From Streptomyces termitum (GTDB lineage Bacteria > Actinomycetota > Actinomycetes > Streptomycetales > Streptomycetaceae): DNA of 64,000 nucleotides. A program made the translations under genes and the position numbers. The notes below the pieces were generated by a model that saw only the letters and a list, made by a program, of their open reading frames with translations, made no database searches and was not told the origin of the DNA. Positions 1-7,695 of this stretch are shown piece after piece. The stretch covers positions 5,150 to 69,149 of the forward strand of contig NZ_BMUL01000002.1 in assembly GCF_014650175.1 (NCBI RefSeq), written 5' to 3'. Position 1 is the first letter of the stretch. Each line of letters starts with the position of its first letter.

Positions 1-61
1 GGGCGTGCGGCGAGAGGACGTGCCAGACGTCGCGGGCCCGCGAAGATCCGCCGGACAGGGC

Positions 62-1072
62 CTAGGGTGCCTGGGCCGCTTCCCGGCTCGGGATGAAGCG
101 GCCGGTGCAGGTGGGCGCGGTGTCCTGGCCGTTCTTCCCGGGCAGGGCGGCGCAGGCGAAGACCGAGCCGTCGTCGGGGGCCGCGACCAGGGGTGTGTAG
201 ACGTCCCGGTCGTAGTGGACGACGTCGGCCTGGGCGGCGCCGTCGGAGTTGTTGACGACGACGGTGGCGCCGACCTCCGCGAAGGAGATCCGGCCCCAGG
301 CGGCCTTGCAGGCGCGGCTGTAGCGGAGCTCGATGACGAGGTCCTTGGGGATGGACCCGGTACGGACGGTGACCGCGTCGGCGCCGCAGTTCATCTTCTT
401 GGGGTCGCGGCCCTCGCAGGCGGCGAGGGTGCAGCCGGCGGCCGGGCCCACCACCTTCACGCTCGGCAGCGGCCGGGCGGCGGGCGGCGGGCCGTCGTCG
501 GAGCCGGTGAAGGAGGCGACGGCGTACGTGCCCGCGCCGGCCACCAGGAGGACGGCGAGGACGAGGGCGGCCCACAGGCCGCGGCGCGACGGCCTCGGCA
601 GCGGGGAGGCGGTGGTCCCGTCCCCCTCGCCGGCCCCGCCGGTCCTGTCGGCCTCTCCGGTCCCACCGGTCCCACCGGTCCTGCCTGCCCCACCGGTCCT
701 GCCTGCCCCACCGGTCCTGCCTGCCCCACCGGCCTCTCTGGTCCCGTCGGCCCCCTCGGCCACTTCGGTCCCGTCGGCCACTTCGGCCCCGTCGGCCGGT
801 TCGGTCCCGGTGCGGTCCGTCTGGCGGGTGCGGCGGGCGTCCTCCTCGGCCCAGAGGGCGAGCAGCGGGCCCGGGTCGGTGCCGCAGAGCCTCGCGAGGC
901 TCTCGACGGCGTCGCGGGGCGGGAACTGTTTGCCGTTGACCCACCGCTCCCAGGAGGATTTGGCGTAGTGGGTCTTCTCGCTGAGCTGGGCGAAGCTCGA
1001 TCCCGACGCCTTCTTCAGCGCGAGCAGCTCGCCCGCGAGGCCAAGGTCTCTGTCCGACCCCGCACCGTCCAT
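62..1072 (-). CDS. XRE-type HTH, single-pass membrane protein with C-terminal DUF2690-like domain
   Basis: Residues about 10-75 form a helix-turn-helix (motifs SFAQLSEKTHYAKSSWERW and ESLARLCG), followed by a long Gly/Thr/Arg-rich linker, one transmembrane segment (LWAALVLAVLLVAGAGTYAV) and an extracytoplasmic domain with paired Cys (GCTLAACEG, MNCGADAV, RACKAAWG). This is the usual layout of Streptomyces HTH-TM-DUF2690 proteins, whose substrate is unknown. I place the start at the internal Met (MDGAGSDRD) because AAGGGGAAAAGGG lies just upstream; an ATG 51 bases further upstream is also open. The linker is encoded by short tandem repeats, so its length probably varies between strains. A role in sensing an envelope signal is inferred only from topology. 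Confidence 0.8.
   Translation of the reverse strand: MDGAGSDRDLGLAGELLALKKASGSSFAQLSEKTHYAKSSWERWVNGKQFPPRDAVESLARLCGTDPGPLLALWAEEDARRTRQTDRTGTEPADGAEVADGTEVAEGADGTREAGGAGRTGGAGRTGGAGRTGGTGGTGEADRTGGAGEGDGTTASPLPRPSRRGLWAALVLAVLLVAGAGTYAVASFTGSDDGPPPAARPLPSVKVVGPAAGCTLAACEGRDPKKMNCGADAVTVRTGSIPKDLVIELRYSRACKAAWGRISFAEVGATVVVNNSDGAAQADVVHYDRDVYTPLVAAPDDGSVFACAALPGKNGQDTAPTCTGRFIPSREAAQAP
658..735. repeat. 9- and 18-bp tandem repeats inside the HTH gene
   Basis: On the plus strand the unit ACCGGTCCC repeats with a 9-base period and then CCACCGGTCCTGCCTGCC repeats three times with an 18-base period. They encode the GGAGRT-type linker of the minus-strand membrane protein. The period is a multiple of three, so copy number can change without breaking the frame. 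Confidence 0.85.
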
Positions 1073-1170
1073 CGCGCCCTTTTCCCCTTGCTGTGCGTGC
1101 CCATGCCTGTCGTGGGCACGCACATCCTAAAGCGCCCGGTCACCGGGGGTTCACGTGCGTCTCGCGGCGG

Positions 1171-2247
1171 TCAGCCGCAGCAGTCGGGCTCCAGGCCGCG
1201 GGGCAGCCGCTCGCCGCCGAAGACGGCGGTGGTCGCCTCCTCGCCGCCGAGCGCGGCCACCGCGAGCAGCAGCGAGCCCGCGGTCCAGGTGGTCTGCTCC
1301 TCCGGCCAGACCGCCCGGTCGCCCTCGAAGACGTACCCCGTCCAGTAGTTGCCGTTCGCGGCCCGCAGGTGGCCGAGGGAGGTGAGGATCTCCAGGGCCC
1401 GGTCGGACTCTCCCATCACCCAGAGGGTGAGGGCGAGTTCGCAGCTCTCGCCGCCGGTGACCCAGGGGTTGGGCAGGACGCAGCGGACGCCGAGGCCGGG
1501 CACGACGAAGTCGTCCCAGCGGGCGTCGATGCGGGCCTTCGCCTCCGGTCCGGTGACCGCGCCGCCGAGCACCGGGTAGTACCAGTCCATCGAGTAGCGG
1601 GACTTGTCGAGGAAGCGCTCCGGGTGGGCGCGTACGGCGTGGCCGAGGGCACCGGCCGCCAGCTCCCAGTCGGGCTGCGGCTCCTCGCGCTCCTCGGCGA
1701 GGGCGAGGGCGCAGCGCAGGGCCTGGTGGATCGAGGAGCAGCCGGTGAGCAGCGCGTCGGTGACGGGGGTCCCGTCGGGCTCGCGCTTCCAGCCGATCTG
1801 GCCGCCGGGCCGCTGGAGGCCGAGGACGAATCCGACGGCCGCGCGGACCACCGGCCACATGCGGTCGAGGAAGGTGTCGTCGCCGGTGGAGAGGTAGTGG
1901 TGCCAGACGCCGACGGCGACGTACGCGGTGAAGTTGGACTCCTTGCCGCGGTCGGTGACGTCGTCGGGGTCGCCGTCGCGGTAGGCGGCGTACCAGGAGC
2001 CGTCCGGGTTCTGGTGGCGGGCCAGCCAGTCGTACGCCCGCCGGGCGGCGTCGTGCTCGCCCGCGGTGTCGAGGGCCATGGCGGCCTCGGTGTGGTCCCA
2101 CGGGTCGAGGTGGTGGCCCCGGAACCACGGGATGGCGCCGTCCTCGCGCTGGACGGCGAGGATGCCGGCGACGGTCTCGGCGGCCTGTTCGGCGGTGAGG
2201 ACGCCGGGGAGGACGAGGTGCTCGGCGATCCGCTCGGGCGAGGTCAC
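1171..2247 (-). CDS. (alpha/alpha)6-barrel protein of the prenyltransferase/six-hairpin type
   Basis: The protein of 358 residues has repeated helical hairpins with motifs such as NPDGSWYAAY, GGQIGW and NYWTGYVFEG. These are typical of terpene-cyclase-like or six-hairpin glycosidase folds, and relatives in Streptomyces are usually labelled prenyltransferase. The conserved aromatic pairs (MDWYYPVLGG, WEEQTTW-type region) would also suit a carbohydrate-active enzyme. The start is GTG at 2247, overlapping the methyltransferase stop in a GTGA junction, so the two are translationally coupled. With a GT4 glycosyltransferase as first gene of the operon, a glycan or glycolipid pathway is more likely than terpene cyclisation. 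The exact reaction is not known. Confidence 0.7.
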   Translation of the reverse strand: MTSPERIAEHLVLPGVLTAEQAAETVAGILAVQREDGAIPWFRGHHLDPWDHTEAAMALDTAGEHDAARRAYDWLARHQNPDGSWYAAYRDGDPDDVTDRGKESNFTAYVAVGVWHHYLSTGDDTFLDRMWPVVRAAVGFVLGLQRPGGQIGWKREPDGTPVTDALLTGCSSIHQALRCALALAEEREEPQPDWELAAGALGHAVRAHPERFLDKSRYSMDWYYPVLGGAVTGPEAKARIDARWDDFVVPGLGVRCVLPNPWVTGGESCELALTLWVMGESDRALEILTSLGHLRAANGNYWTGYVFEGDRAVWPEEQTTWTAGSLLLAVAALGGEEATTAVFGGERLPRGLEPDCCG

Positions 2248-2993
2248 TGGGCGTCGGCCTCGGCCGGGCCGGTGCGGGGCAGGTGCGGCTTGGTGGCGTA
2301 GGCGACGAAGCTCTTGCCGACGACCGGGTTGAGCAGCTGCTCGGTGATCCGGGTCAGGGCGGGCTTCTTCATGATGTCCCAGACCAGGAGCTTGTGGTAG
2401 GCGCGGACCGGGAGCGCCTTGTCGTTGTCGACGCCGAAGGCGCACTTGAGCCACCAGTAGGGGGCGTGCAGGGCGTGCGCGTGGTGGGTGCCGTACGGGC
2501 GCAGGCCGGCCTGGCGGATCCTGGCGAGGAGTTCGTCCGCCTTGTAGATGCGGATGTGGCCGCCCTCGACCTCGTGGTAGGCGTCGGAGAGGGCCCAGCA
2601 GACCTTCTCGGGGCCGTAGCGCGGGACGGTGATCGCGATGCGGCCGCCGGGCTTGAGGACGCGGACCATCTCGGCGAGGACGCCCTTGTCGTCCGGGATG
2701 TGCTCCATGACCTCGGAGATGATGACGACGTCGAAGGACTCGTCGGGGAAGGGCAGGTTGAGGGCGTCGCCCTCCATGGCGGTGGCGGTGGCGCCGGCCG
2801 GGGCCTCACCGGCCTCCTTCATGGCGGCGAACCACTTGGCGACCTCGCGGATCTCCTCGCCGTTCTGGTCGAGGGCGACGACCTGGGCGCCGCGCCGGTA
2901 GCACTCGAAGGCGTGCCGGCCCGCACCGCAGCCCAGGTCGAGCACGCGGTCGCCGGGGGCGAGCGGGAAGCGGGTGAAGTCGACGGTCAGCAC
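2244..2993 (-). CDS. Class I SAM-dependent methyltransferase
   Basis: A 249-residue protein with the SAM-binding motif I LDLGCGAGRH near residues 18-27, the acidic loop VALDQN after strand 2, and the Methyltransf_11 signature VVIISEVMEHI followed by VLKPGGRIAITVPR. The start is GTG at 2993 with GGAAGGG about nine bases upstream. It is the middle gene of an operon between the glycosyltransferase (56-base gap) and the barrel protein (4-base overlap). The substrate is unknown; a sugar or lipid intermediate made by its neighbours is an inference. Confidence 0.85.
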   Translation of the reverse strand: MLTVDFTRFPLAPGDRVLDLGCGAGRHAFECYRRGAQVVALDQNGEEIREVAKWFAAMKEAGEAPAGATATAMEGDALNLPFPDESFDVVIISEVMEHIPDDKGVLAEMVRVLKPGGRIAITVPRYGPEKVCWALSDAYHEVEGGHIRIYKADELLARIRQAGLRPYGTHHAHALHAPYWWLKCAFGVDNDKALPVRAYHKLLVWDIMKKPALTRITEQLLNPVVGKSFVAYATKPHLPRTGPAEADAQ

Positions 2994-3049
2994 GGGGTCT
3001 GCCCTTCCGAGTGGCGGGGGGTACGGGTGGTGCGGGAGGCGGGGGCGGG

Positions 3050-4381
3050 TCAGCGCCGGGCCGCGCCCTGGCGGGCCAGGGCCTCCCGGTACAGCTCGGC
3101 GGTGCCCTGGGCCGCGCGGGCCCAGGTGAAGCGGTCCAGGACGCGGGCGCGGCCGGCCGCGCCGAGCCGGGCCCGCAGCCCGGGGTCGCCGAACATCCGG
3201 CCGAGGGCGGCGGCGAGGGCCCCGGCGTCGCCGGTGGGGACCGCGAGGCAGGTCTCGCCGTCGGGTCCGGCGACCTCGGGGATGGCGCCGCCGGTGGTGG
3301 CGACGAGCGGGGTGCCGGTGGCCATGCCCTCGGCGGCGGGCAGCGAGAAGCCCTCGTAGAGGGAGGGGACGCAGGCGACCTGGGCGGAGCGGTAGAGGTC
3401 GACGAGTTCGGCGTCGGTGACGCCCTTGACGAACTCGACGGCGCCGGCGAGGCCGTACCGCTCGATGGCCTGGGCGACGGGGCCGTCCTCGGCGCGCTTG
3501 CCGACGACGACGAGGTGGGCGGCGGGGTGCTCGGTGCGGAGCTTGGCGAGCGCCTCGATCAGGAAGACGAGGCCCTTGAGGGGGACGTCGGCGCTGGAGG
3601 TGGTGACGATCCGGCCGGGGACCTCGGCGACGGACGGGTCGGGGGACCACAGGTCGGTGTCGGCGCCGATGTGGACGACGCGGACGCGGTCCTCGCGGAC
3701 GCCGAGGTGCTCGACGATCTCCCGGCGGCTGGTGCCGGAGACGGTGAGGACGGAGGGCAGTCGGCGGGCGACCCGCTTCTGCATGCGGGTGAAGCCGTAC
3801 CAGCGGCGGACGGAGGCGCGGCGCTTCCAGTCGGCGGCGGCGTCGAGGTCGAGCCGGCGGTCGACGGTGATGGGGTGGTGGATCGTGGTGACCAGCGGGG
3901 CGCCGAGCGCGCGGGGGCCGCCGAGGAGCCCGTAACCGAGGGTCTGGTTGTCGTGGACGACGTCGAAGTCGCCGCGGCGGGCGGCGAGGGTCCGGCGGGC
4001 GCGCAGCGAGAAGGTCAGCGGCTCGGGGAAGCCGCCGGTCCACATGGTGGCGACCTCCAGGGCGTCGATCCAGTCCCGGTACTCCTCGCGCTTCGGGGTC
4101 CGGAAGGGGTCCGGGGAGCGGTAGAGGTCGAGGCTGGCGATCTCGGTGAGGGAGAGTCCGCGCAGTTCCTCGCCCTCGTCGAGGACGGGGTAGGGCTGGG
4201 AGCCGATGACCTCGACGGTGTGGCCGAGGCGGACCAGTTCGCGGGAGAGGTGGCGGACGTAGACGCCCTGGCCGCCGCAGAAGGGGTTGCCCTTGTACGT
4301 GAGGAGAGCGATCCGCAACGGACCGTCACCGGATGCCGTGACGCCCTGTCGGGGGCTTGCCTCTACGGCCTCAGCGGTCAT
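3050..4381 (-). CDS. Glycosyltransferase family 4, GT-B fold
   Basis: 443 residues. The N-terminal loop GNPFCGGQGVYVRHLSREL is the glycine-rich acceptor-side motif of GT4 enzymes. The C-terminal half carries the donor-binding EX7E motif (EGFSLPAAE) followed by GTPLVATTGGAIPE. ATG at 4381 is preceded by GAAGGGGG. It opens the minus-strand operon with the methyltransferase and barrel protein and is divergent from the KstR-like gene. The operator-like sequence at 4436-4449 lies between the two starts, so this operon may be under the same regulator. The sugar donor and acceptor cannot be read from the sequence. Confidence 0.9.
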   Translation of the reverse strand: MTAEAVEASPRQGVTASGDGPLRIALLTYKGNPFCGGQGVYVRHLSRELVRLGHTVEVIGSQPYPVLDEGEELRGLSLTEIASLDLYRSPDPFRTPKREEYRDWIDALEVATMWTGGFPEPLTFSLRARRTLAARRGDFDVVHDNQTLGYGLLGGPRALGAPLVTTIHHPITVDRRLDLDAAADWKRRASVRRWYGFTRMQKRVARRLPSVLTVSGTSRREIVEHLGVREDRVRVVHIGADTDLWSPDPSVAEVPGRIVTTSSADVPLKGLVFLIEALAKLRTEHPAAHLVVVGKRAEDGPVAQAIERYGLAGAVEFVKGVTDAELVDLYRSAQVACVPSLYEGFSLPAAEGMATGTPLVATTGGAIPEVAGPDGETCLAVPTGDAGALAAALGRMFGDPGLRARLGAAGRARVLDRFTWARAAQGTAELYREALARQGAARR

Positions 4382-4435
4382 GCGCGACCCCCTTCGAGCG
4401 TGCGTTTCGCGGGAGCGTAACCGCTCGCGCTAATG

Positions 4436-4449
4436 TAGAACAAGTTACA
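4436..4449. promoter_or_regulatory. KstR-type operator, full consensus match
   Basis: TAGAACAAGTTACA matches the known KstR consensus TnnAACnnGTTnnA at all fixed positions. It lies in the 227-base gap between the divergent glycosyltransferase and kstR-like starts, 54 bases from the former and 160 from the latter. A GATCG-TTCT-CGATC dyad and a CTACC-GGCA-GGTAG dyad follow downstream (about 4455-4500). Autoregulation by the adjacent KstR-like protein is expected from the family. Confidence 0.75.
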
Positions 4450-4608
4450 GACTTGATCGTTCTCGATCGTTCGGGAACCACAGAATCTACCGGCAGGTAG
4501 CTCGGGCGCGAGCGCCGGAACAGGTGATTCGCACCACGGCCGCGCGGGTTCGCACCGCGCCCGTCCTCCGCCATACTGACGCTCCCCACCGCACGGAACG
4601 GGACCTCG

Positions 4609-5235
4609 ATGACCGCAGAGAGCAGAGCGGACCACAGACCCGCCACGCCGCCCCTGACGGAACGGCAGGAGGCGCGCCGCCGCCGCATCCTGGACGCCAG
4701 CGCCCGGCTGGCCGCCCGGGGCGGCTTCGACGCCGTGCAGATGCGGGAGGTGGCCGAGGCCGCCGGGGTCGCCCTCGGCACCCTCTACCGCTACTTCCCC
4801 TCCAAGATCCACCTGCTGGTCGCGACCATGCAGGACCAGCTCCAGCACATGCACACCACGCTGCGGAAGCGGCCCCCGGCGGGCGCCGACCCGGCCACCC
4901 GGGTCGCGGAGACGCTGATGCGCGCCTTCCGCGCCCTCCAGCGCGAGCCGCAGCTCGCCGACGCGATGGTCCGGGCGCTCACCTTCGCCGACCGGGGCGT
5001 CAGCCCCGAGGTGGACACCGTGTCGCGGCTGACCACGGCGATCATCCTGGACGCGATGGGCGCCGAGCAGCCCACCCCGGCCCAGCTCTCGGCCGTCCGG
5101 GTGATCGAGCACACCTGGCACTCGGCCCTGATCACCTGGCTCTCGGGGCGCGCCTCGATCGCCCAGGTGAAGATCGACATCGAGACGGTCTGCCGCCTGA
5201 TCGACCTGACGGCCCCGGAGCGGCCCCACCGCTGA
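4609..5235 (+). CDS. kstR: TetR-family regulator, KstR-like (steroid catabolism repressor)
   Basis: 208 residues with an N-terminal TetR helix-turn-helix. The stretch GGFDAVQMREVAEAAGVALG followed by TLYRYFPSKIHLL closely resembles the recognition region of mycobacterial KstR, which represses cholesterol genes and is released by 3-oxo-cholestenoyl-CoA-type ligands. The C-terminal helical domain would bind ligand. A perfect KstR-consensus operator lies upstream, and near matches lie between the fadA5-like and cyp125-like genes 12 kb away, which supports the assignment. ATG at 4609 follows GGAACGGGACC, a modest ribosome-binding site. Confidence 0.8.
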   Translation: MTAESRADHRPATPPLTERQEARRRRILDASARLAARGGFDAVQMREVAEAAGVALGTLYRYFPSKIHLLVATMQDQLQHMHTTLRKRPPAGADPATRVAETLMRAFRALQREPQLADAMVRALTFADRGVSPEVDTVSRLTTAIILDAMGAEQPTPAQLSAVRVIEHTWHSALITWLSGRASIAQVKIDIETVCRLIDLTAPERPHR

Positions 5236-5252
5236 GGCCCGGCCCGGCCCGG

Positions 5253-5822
5253 TCAGGGGCCGACGGCGTCCTCGCCGTACATCGTCTCCAGGTCCTGCTC
5301 GCTGAACTGCGCCATGCACGCGTCCTCCGTGGCGTTGAGGGAGATCGCGTCCATCTTCAGGGCCTTCGGCGAGGTGTGCCGGGCGTACAGCGTCCACCCC
5401 TCCTTCTTGAACGTGGCCCCGACCACGGTGCCGACCTCGTCGGACGTCTCCTCGATCCGCTGTCCCGGCTCCTTCCACCCCGCCCCGGCCAGCGCGGTGA
5501 GCGCCTTGTCGAAGCCCGCCCGCGAACCCGCCACGACCGGACCGGTGTACTGCCACCCGGCGGCGCACCCGGTGGCCTTCGCGAGCAGCCGCTCGCGCGG
5601 TGCGGTCGGGGTCGCGGAGGGGGTGGCCTCCCCCGGGCCCGGCAGCCCCGACTCCGGCAGCCCGGACGCGGCGACGACCCCGAGGATCTCCTCGTGCACG
5701 GCCTTCCGGTCGAAGCCGGCCGTGCTCCGGACGTCCGCCCCGCCTCCGCCCCCGCAGCCCGCCGCCCCGAACACGACCAGTCCGGCCAGCGCCGCGGCGG
5801 CGGCCCCTCGCTTCCTCCGCAT
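5253..5822 (-). CDS. Small secreted lipoprotein, unknown function
   Basis: 189 residues. A twin-Arg-free signal peptide with positive start (MRRKRG), hydrophobic core and lipobox VFGAAGC predicts lipidation at about Cys23, followed by a Gly-rich spacer. The mature part has two conserved Cys (TGCAAGW and EDACMAQ) and ends GEDAVGP. It is convergent with the kstR-like gene, with a 17-base gap. I recognise no catalytic motif; such proteins are common among Streptomyces hypothetical lipoproteins. Confidence 0.8.
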   Translation of the reverse strand: MRRKRGAAAAALAGLVVFGAAGCGGGGGADVRSTAGFDRKAVHEEILGVVAASGLPESGLPGPGEATPSATPTAPRERLLAKATGCAAGWQYTGPVVAGSRAGFDKALTALAGAGWKEPGQRIEETSDEVGTVVGATFKKEGWTLYARHTSPKALKMDAISLNATEDACMAQFSEQDLETMYGEDAVGP

Positions 5823-5892
5823 GTGCGCCCTTCTCCCTGGTCACGGGCCCGTTCGTCCCGTGATCGAGGTAGGAGTGTGTCACGGGAGGGGG

Positions 5893-6126
5893 CTACTCCT
5901 CCGGTGGGTACACGGGCTCCCCGCCGTCGGCGAGGGTGATCAGGATGGCCTCGACGGGGCAGCCCTCGGCCGCCGCGAGGAGGCGTTCGCCCGCGTCGGC
6001 CTCCGGGGCGACGGGGTGGGACTGGCGGGCGGTGTCCAGGCGGAAGCCGTCCGGGGCGTGGTTCACGCACATGCCGGAGCCGATGCAGACGCCCCGGTCC
6101 ACCTCCACGCGCCAGCGGTCGCCCAT
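5893..6126 (-). CDS. Single-cluster ferredoxin of the P450 redox-partner type
   Basis: 77 residues with the cluster pattern CIGSGMC then a distal GCPVEAI. This is the [3Fe-4S]/[4Fe-4S] ferredoxin type that serves actinobacterial cytochromes P450. ATG at 6126 shares one base with the aldehyde dehydrogenase stop (TGATG), so translation is coupled. No ferredoxin reductase or P450 is adjacent; the only P450 in the window is the CYP125-like gene 11 kb away, which shares an operator-like dyad with this operon. It may be the electron donor for that P450 (inference). Confidence 0.9.
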   Translation of the reverse strand: MGDRWRVEVDRGVCIGSGMCVNHAPDGFRLDTARQSHPVAPEADAGERLLAAAEGCPVEAILITLADGGEPVYPPEE

Positions 6127-7586
6127 CACCGGCCCCCGTACCCGGCCGGCAGGTGGATCATCTTGTGCTCCAGGTACTCGGAGAAGCCCTCGGGGCCGAA
6201 CTCGCGGCCCAGGCCGGAGTTCTTGTAGCCGCCGAAGGGGCCGAGCATGTCGAGGCTGAAGGTGTTGACGCCGAAGGTGCCGGTGCGGATCCGCCGGGCC
6301 ACGTCGACGCCGTGCTCGGCGTCCCCGGTCCAGACGCTGCCGCTGAGGCCGTACTCGGAGTCGTTCGCGATCCGCAGCGCCTCGTCCTCGTCCCCGTACG
6401 GCAGGAGGCAGACGACCGGGCCGAAGATCTCCTCGCGGGCGATCCGCATGGAGTTGTCGACGTCGCCGAAGAGCGTCGGCTCCACGTACCAGCCCCGGTC
6501 GAGGGCGGCCGGGCGGCCGCCGCCCGTCAGGACCTTGGCGCCCTCCTGGCGGCCGATGTCGATGTAGTCGAGGGAGCGGCGCTGCTGGCGGCGGGCGACC
6601 AGCGGGCCGATCTGGGTGGCCGGGTCGAGCGGGTCGCCGACGGTGAGGGCGGCGGCCGCGGCGGCGAAGCCCTCGGCGAACTCGTCGTAGCGGGAGCGGG
6701 GCACCAGGATGCGGGTCTGGGCGACGCACGCCTGCCCGTTGTTCATCCAGGCGGCGGGGACGATCCCGGCGACGGCGGTGGCCGCGTCGGCGTCGGGCAG
6801 GACGATCGCGGCGGACTTGCCGCCGAGTTCGAGGGTGACCCGGGTGAGGTTGCGGGAGGCGACCTCCATGACCCGGCGGCCGGCCGCGACGGAGCCGGTG
6901 AAGGAGACCTTGTCGACGCCGGGGTGGCCGACCAGGTACTCGCTGACCTCGCGGTCGGCGGGCAGGATCGACAGGACGCCCTCCGGCAGCCCGGCCCCGG
7001 CGGCGATCTCGCCGAGCAGGTACGAGTCGAGCGGCGACTCCGGCGACGGCTTGAGGACCACCGCGCAGCCGGCCAGCAGCGCCGGGCCGAGCTTGGCGGC
7101 GGCGGTGAACTGCGGCACGTTCCAGGGGACGACGGCCGCGACCACCCCGACCGGCTCCCGGCGCACCAGCAGCGGCCCGAGCGCCCCGTCCCGCCGCTCC
7201 TCGAAGACGAAGCCGCGGGCGACGGTGATCGCCGCGTCCCAGACCATCATGGCGCCGAGGGCCTGCGCGAGGACGGACCAGGAGTACGGGGAGCCGTTCT
7301 GCGCGCTGATGGAGCGGCCGATCTCCTCGTACCGGGCGGCGATCGCGTCCTTGATCCGGGTGACGACCGCGATCCGCTCCTCCAGCGACGCCCGCGGCCA
7401 GGGCCCCTCGTCGAACGCCCGCCGGGCGGCGGCCACGGCCCGGTCCACGTCGGCCTCGGAGGCGTGCGGCACCCGGCCGATGACCTCCTCGGTGTGCGGG
7501 GAGACCACCTCGATGAAGGCGTCACCGAGAGGATCGGTCAACTCCCCCCCGATGTACAGCTTTCCGTGCTCCACAAGCTCGGCCAT
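6126..7586 (-). CDS. NAD(P)-dependent aldehyde dehydrogenase
   Basis: 486 residues, full length for the ALDH superfamily. Visible are the oxyanion Asn loop (VVPWNVPQF), the coenzyme GSVAAG loop, the glutamate motif LELGGKSA, the nucleophile motif NNGQACVAQTR and the late EEIFGPVV motif. It is most like mycobacterial ALDHs of the Rv0223c type. It sits upstream of and coupled to a ferredoxin, and is divergent from a metallo-hydrolase across two dyads. A role oxidising aldehyde intermediates formed by P450 side-chain hydroxylation of steroids is plausible but inferred. Confidence 0.9.
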   Translation of the reverse strand: MAELVEHGKLYIGGELTDPLGDAFIEVVSPHTEEVIGRVPHASEADVDRAVAAARRAFDEGPWPRASLEERIAVVTRIKDAIAARYEEIGRSISAQNGSPYSWSVLAQALGAMMVWDAAITVARGFVFEERRDGALGPLLVRREPVGVVAAVVPWNVPQFTAAAKLGPALLAGCAVVLKPSPESPLDSYLLGEIAAGAGLPEGVLSILPADREVSEYLVGHPGVDKVSFTGSVAAGRRVMEVASRNLTRVTLELGGKSAAIVLPDADAATAVAGIVPAAWMNNGQACVAQTRILVPRSRYDEFAEGFAAAAAALTVGDPLDPATQIGPLVARRQQRRSLDYIDIGRQEGAKVLTGGGRPAALDRGWYVEPTLFGDVDNSMRIAREEIFGPVVCLLPYGDEDEALRIANDSEYGLSGSVWTGDAEHGVDVARRIRTGTFGVNTFSLDMLGPFGGYKNSGLGREFGPEGFSEYLEHKMIHLPAGYGGR

Positions 7587-7615
7587 GCCCGTCGCCTCCC
7601 GAGGAACAGCAATTC

Positions 7616-7632
7616 TCTGACGATGTGTCAGA
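7616..7632. promoter_or_regulatory. Dyad TCTGAC-N5-GTCAGA between ALDH and hydrolase genes
   Basis: TCTGACGATGTGTCAGA is a perfect 6-bp inverted repeat with a 5-base spacer. It has the same TCTGA-N7-TCAGA frame, with the same central T, as the dyad at 17202-17218 upstream of the P450. It is probably the operator of a TetR-type regulator common to both promoters. Confidence 0.65.
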
Positions 7633-7647
7633 ACTGATACCAGTTCT
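7630..7647. promoter_or_regulatory. Dyad AGAACTG-N4-CAGTTCT, overlapping the previous one
   Basis: AGAACTGATACCAGTTCT is a perfect 7-bp inverted repeat. It contains AAC and GTT half-sites like those of KstR, but spaced too widely for the KstR consensus. It overlaps the TCTGA dyad by three bases, suggesting two regulators compete in the 109-base divergent promoter. Confidence 0.6.
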
Positions 7648-7695
7648 CGTTATAGTGGGCAACGGTCCCGCCGGTACCCAGAGATGAGGACGCCC

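Noticed and set aside
5..1348. 447-codon open frame antisense to the HTH/DUF2690 gene, and a 90-residue collagen-like frame at 457-729
   Set aside because: Gly-Pro-rich composition from the repeat on the opposite strand; no start signal and no homology-like motifs.
7684..7695. Upstream ATG as start of the metallo-hydrolase
   Set aside because: No ribosome-binding site; GAGG is correctly spaced for ATG at 7696.
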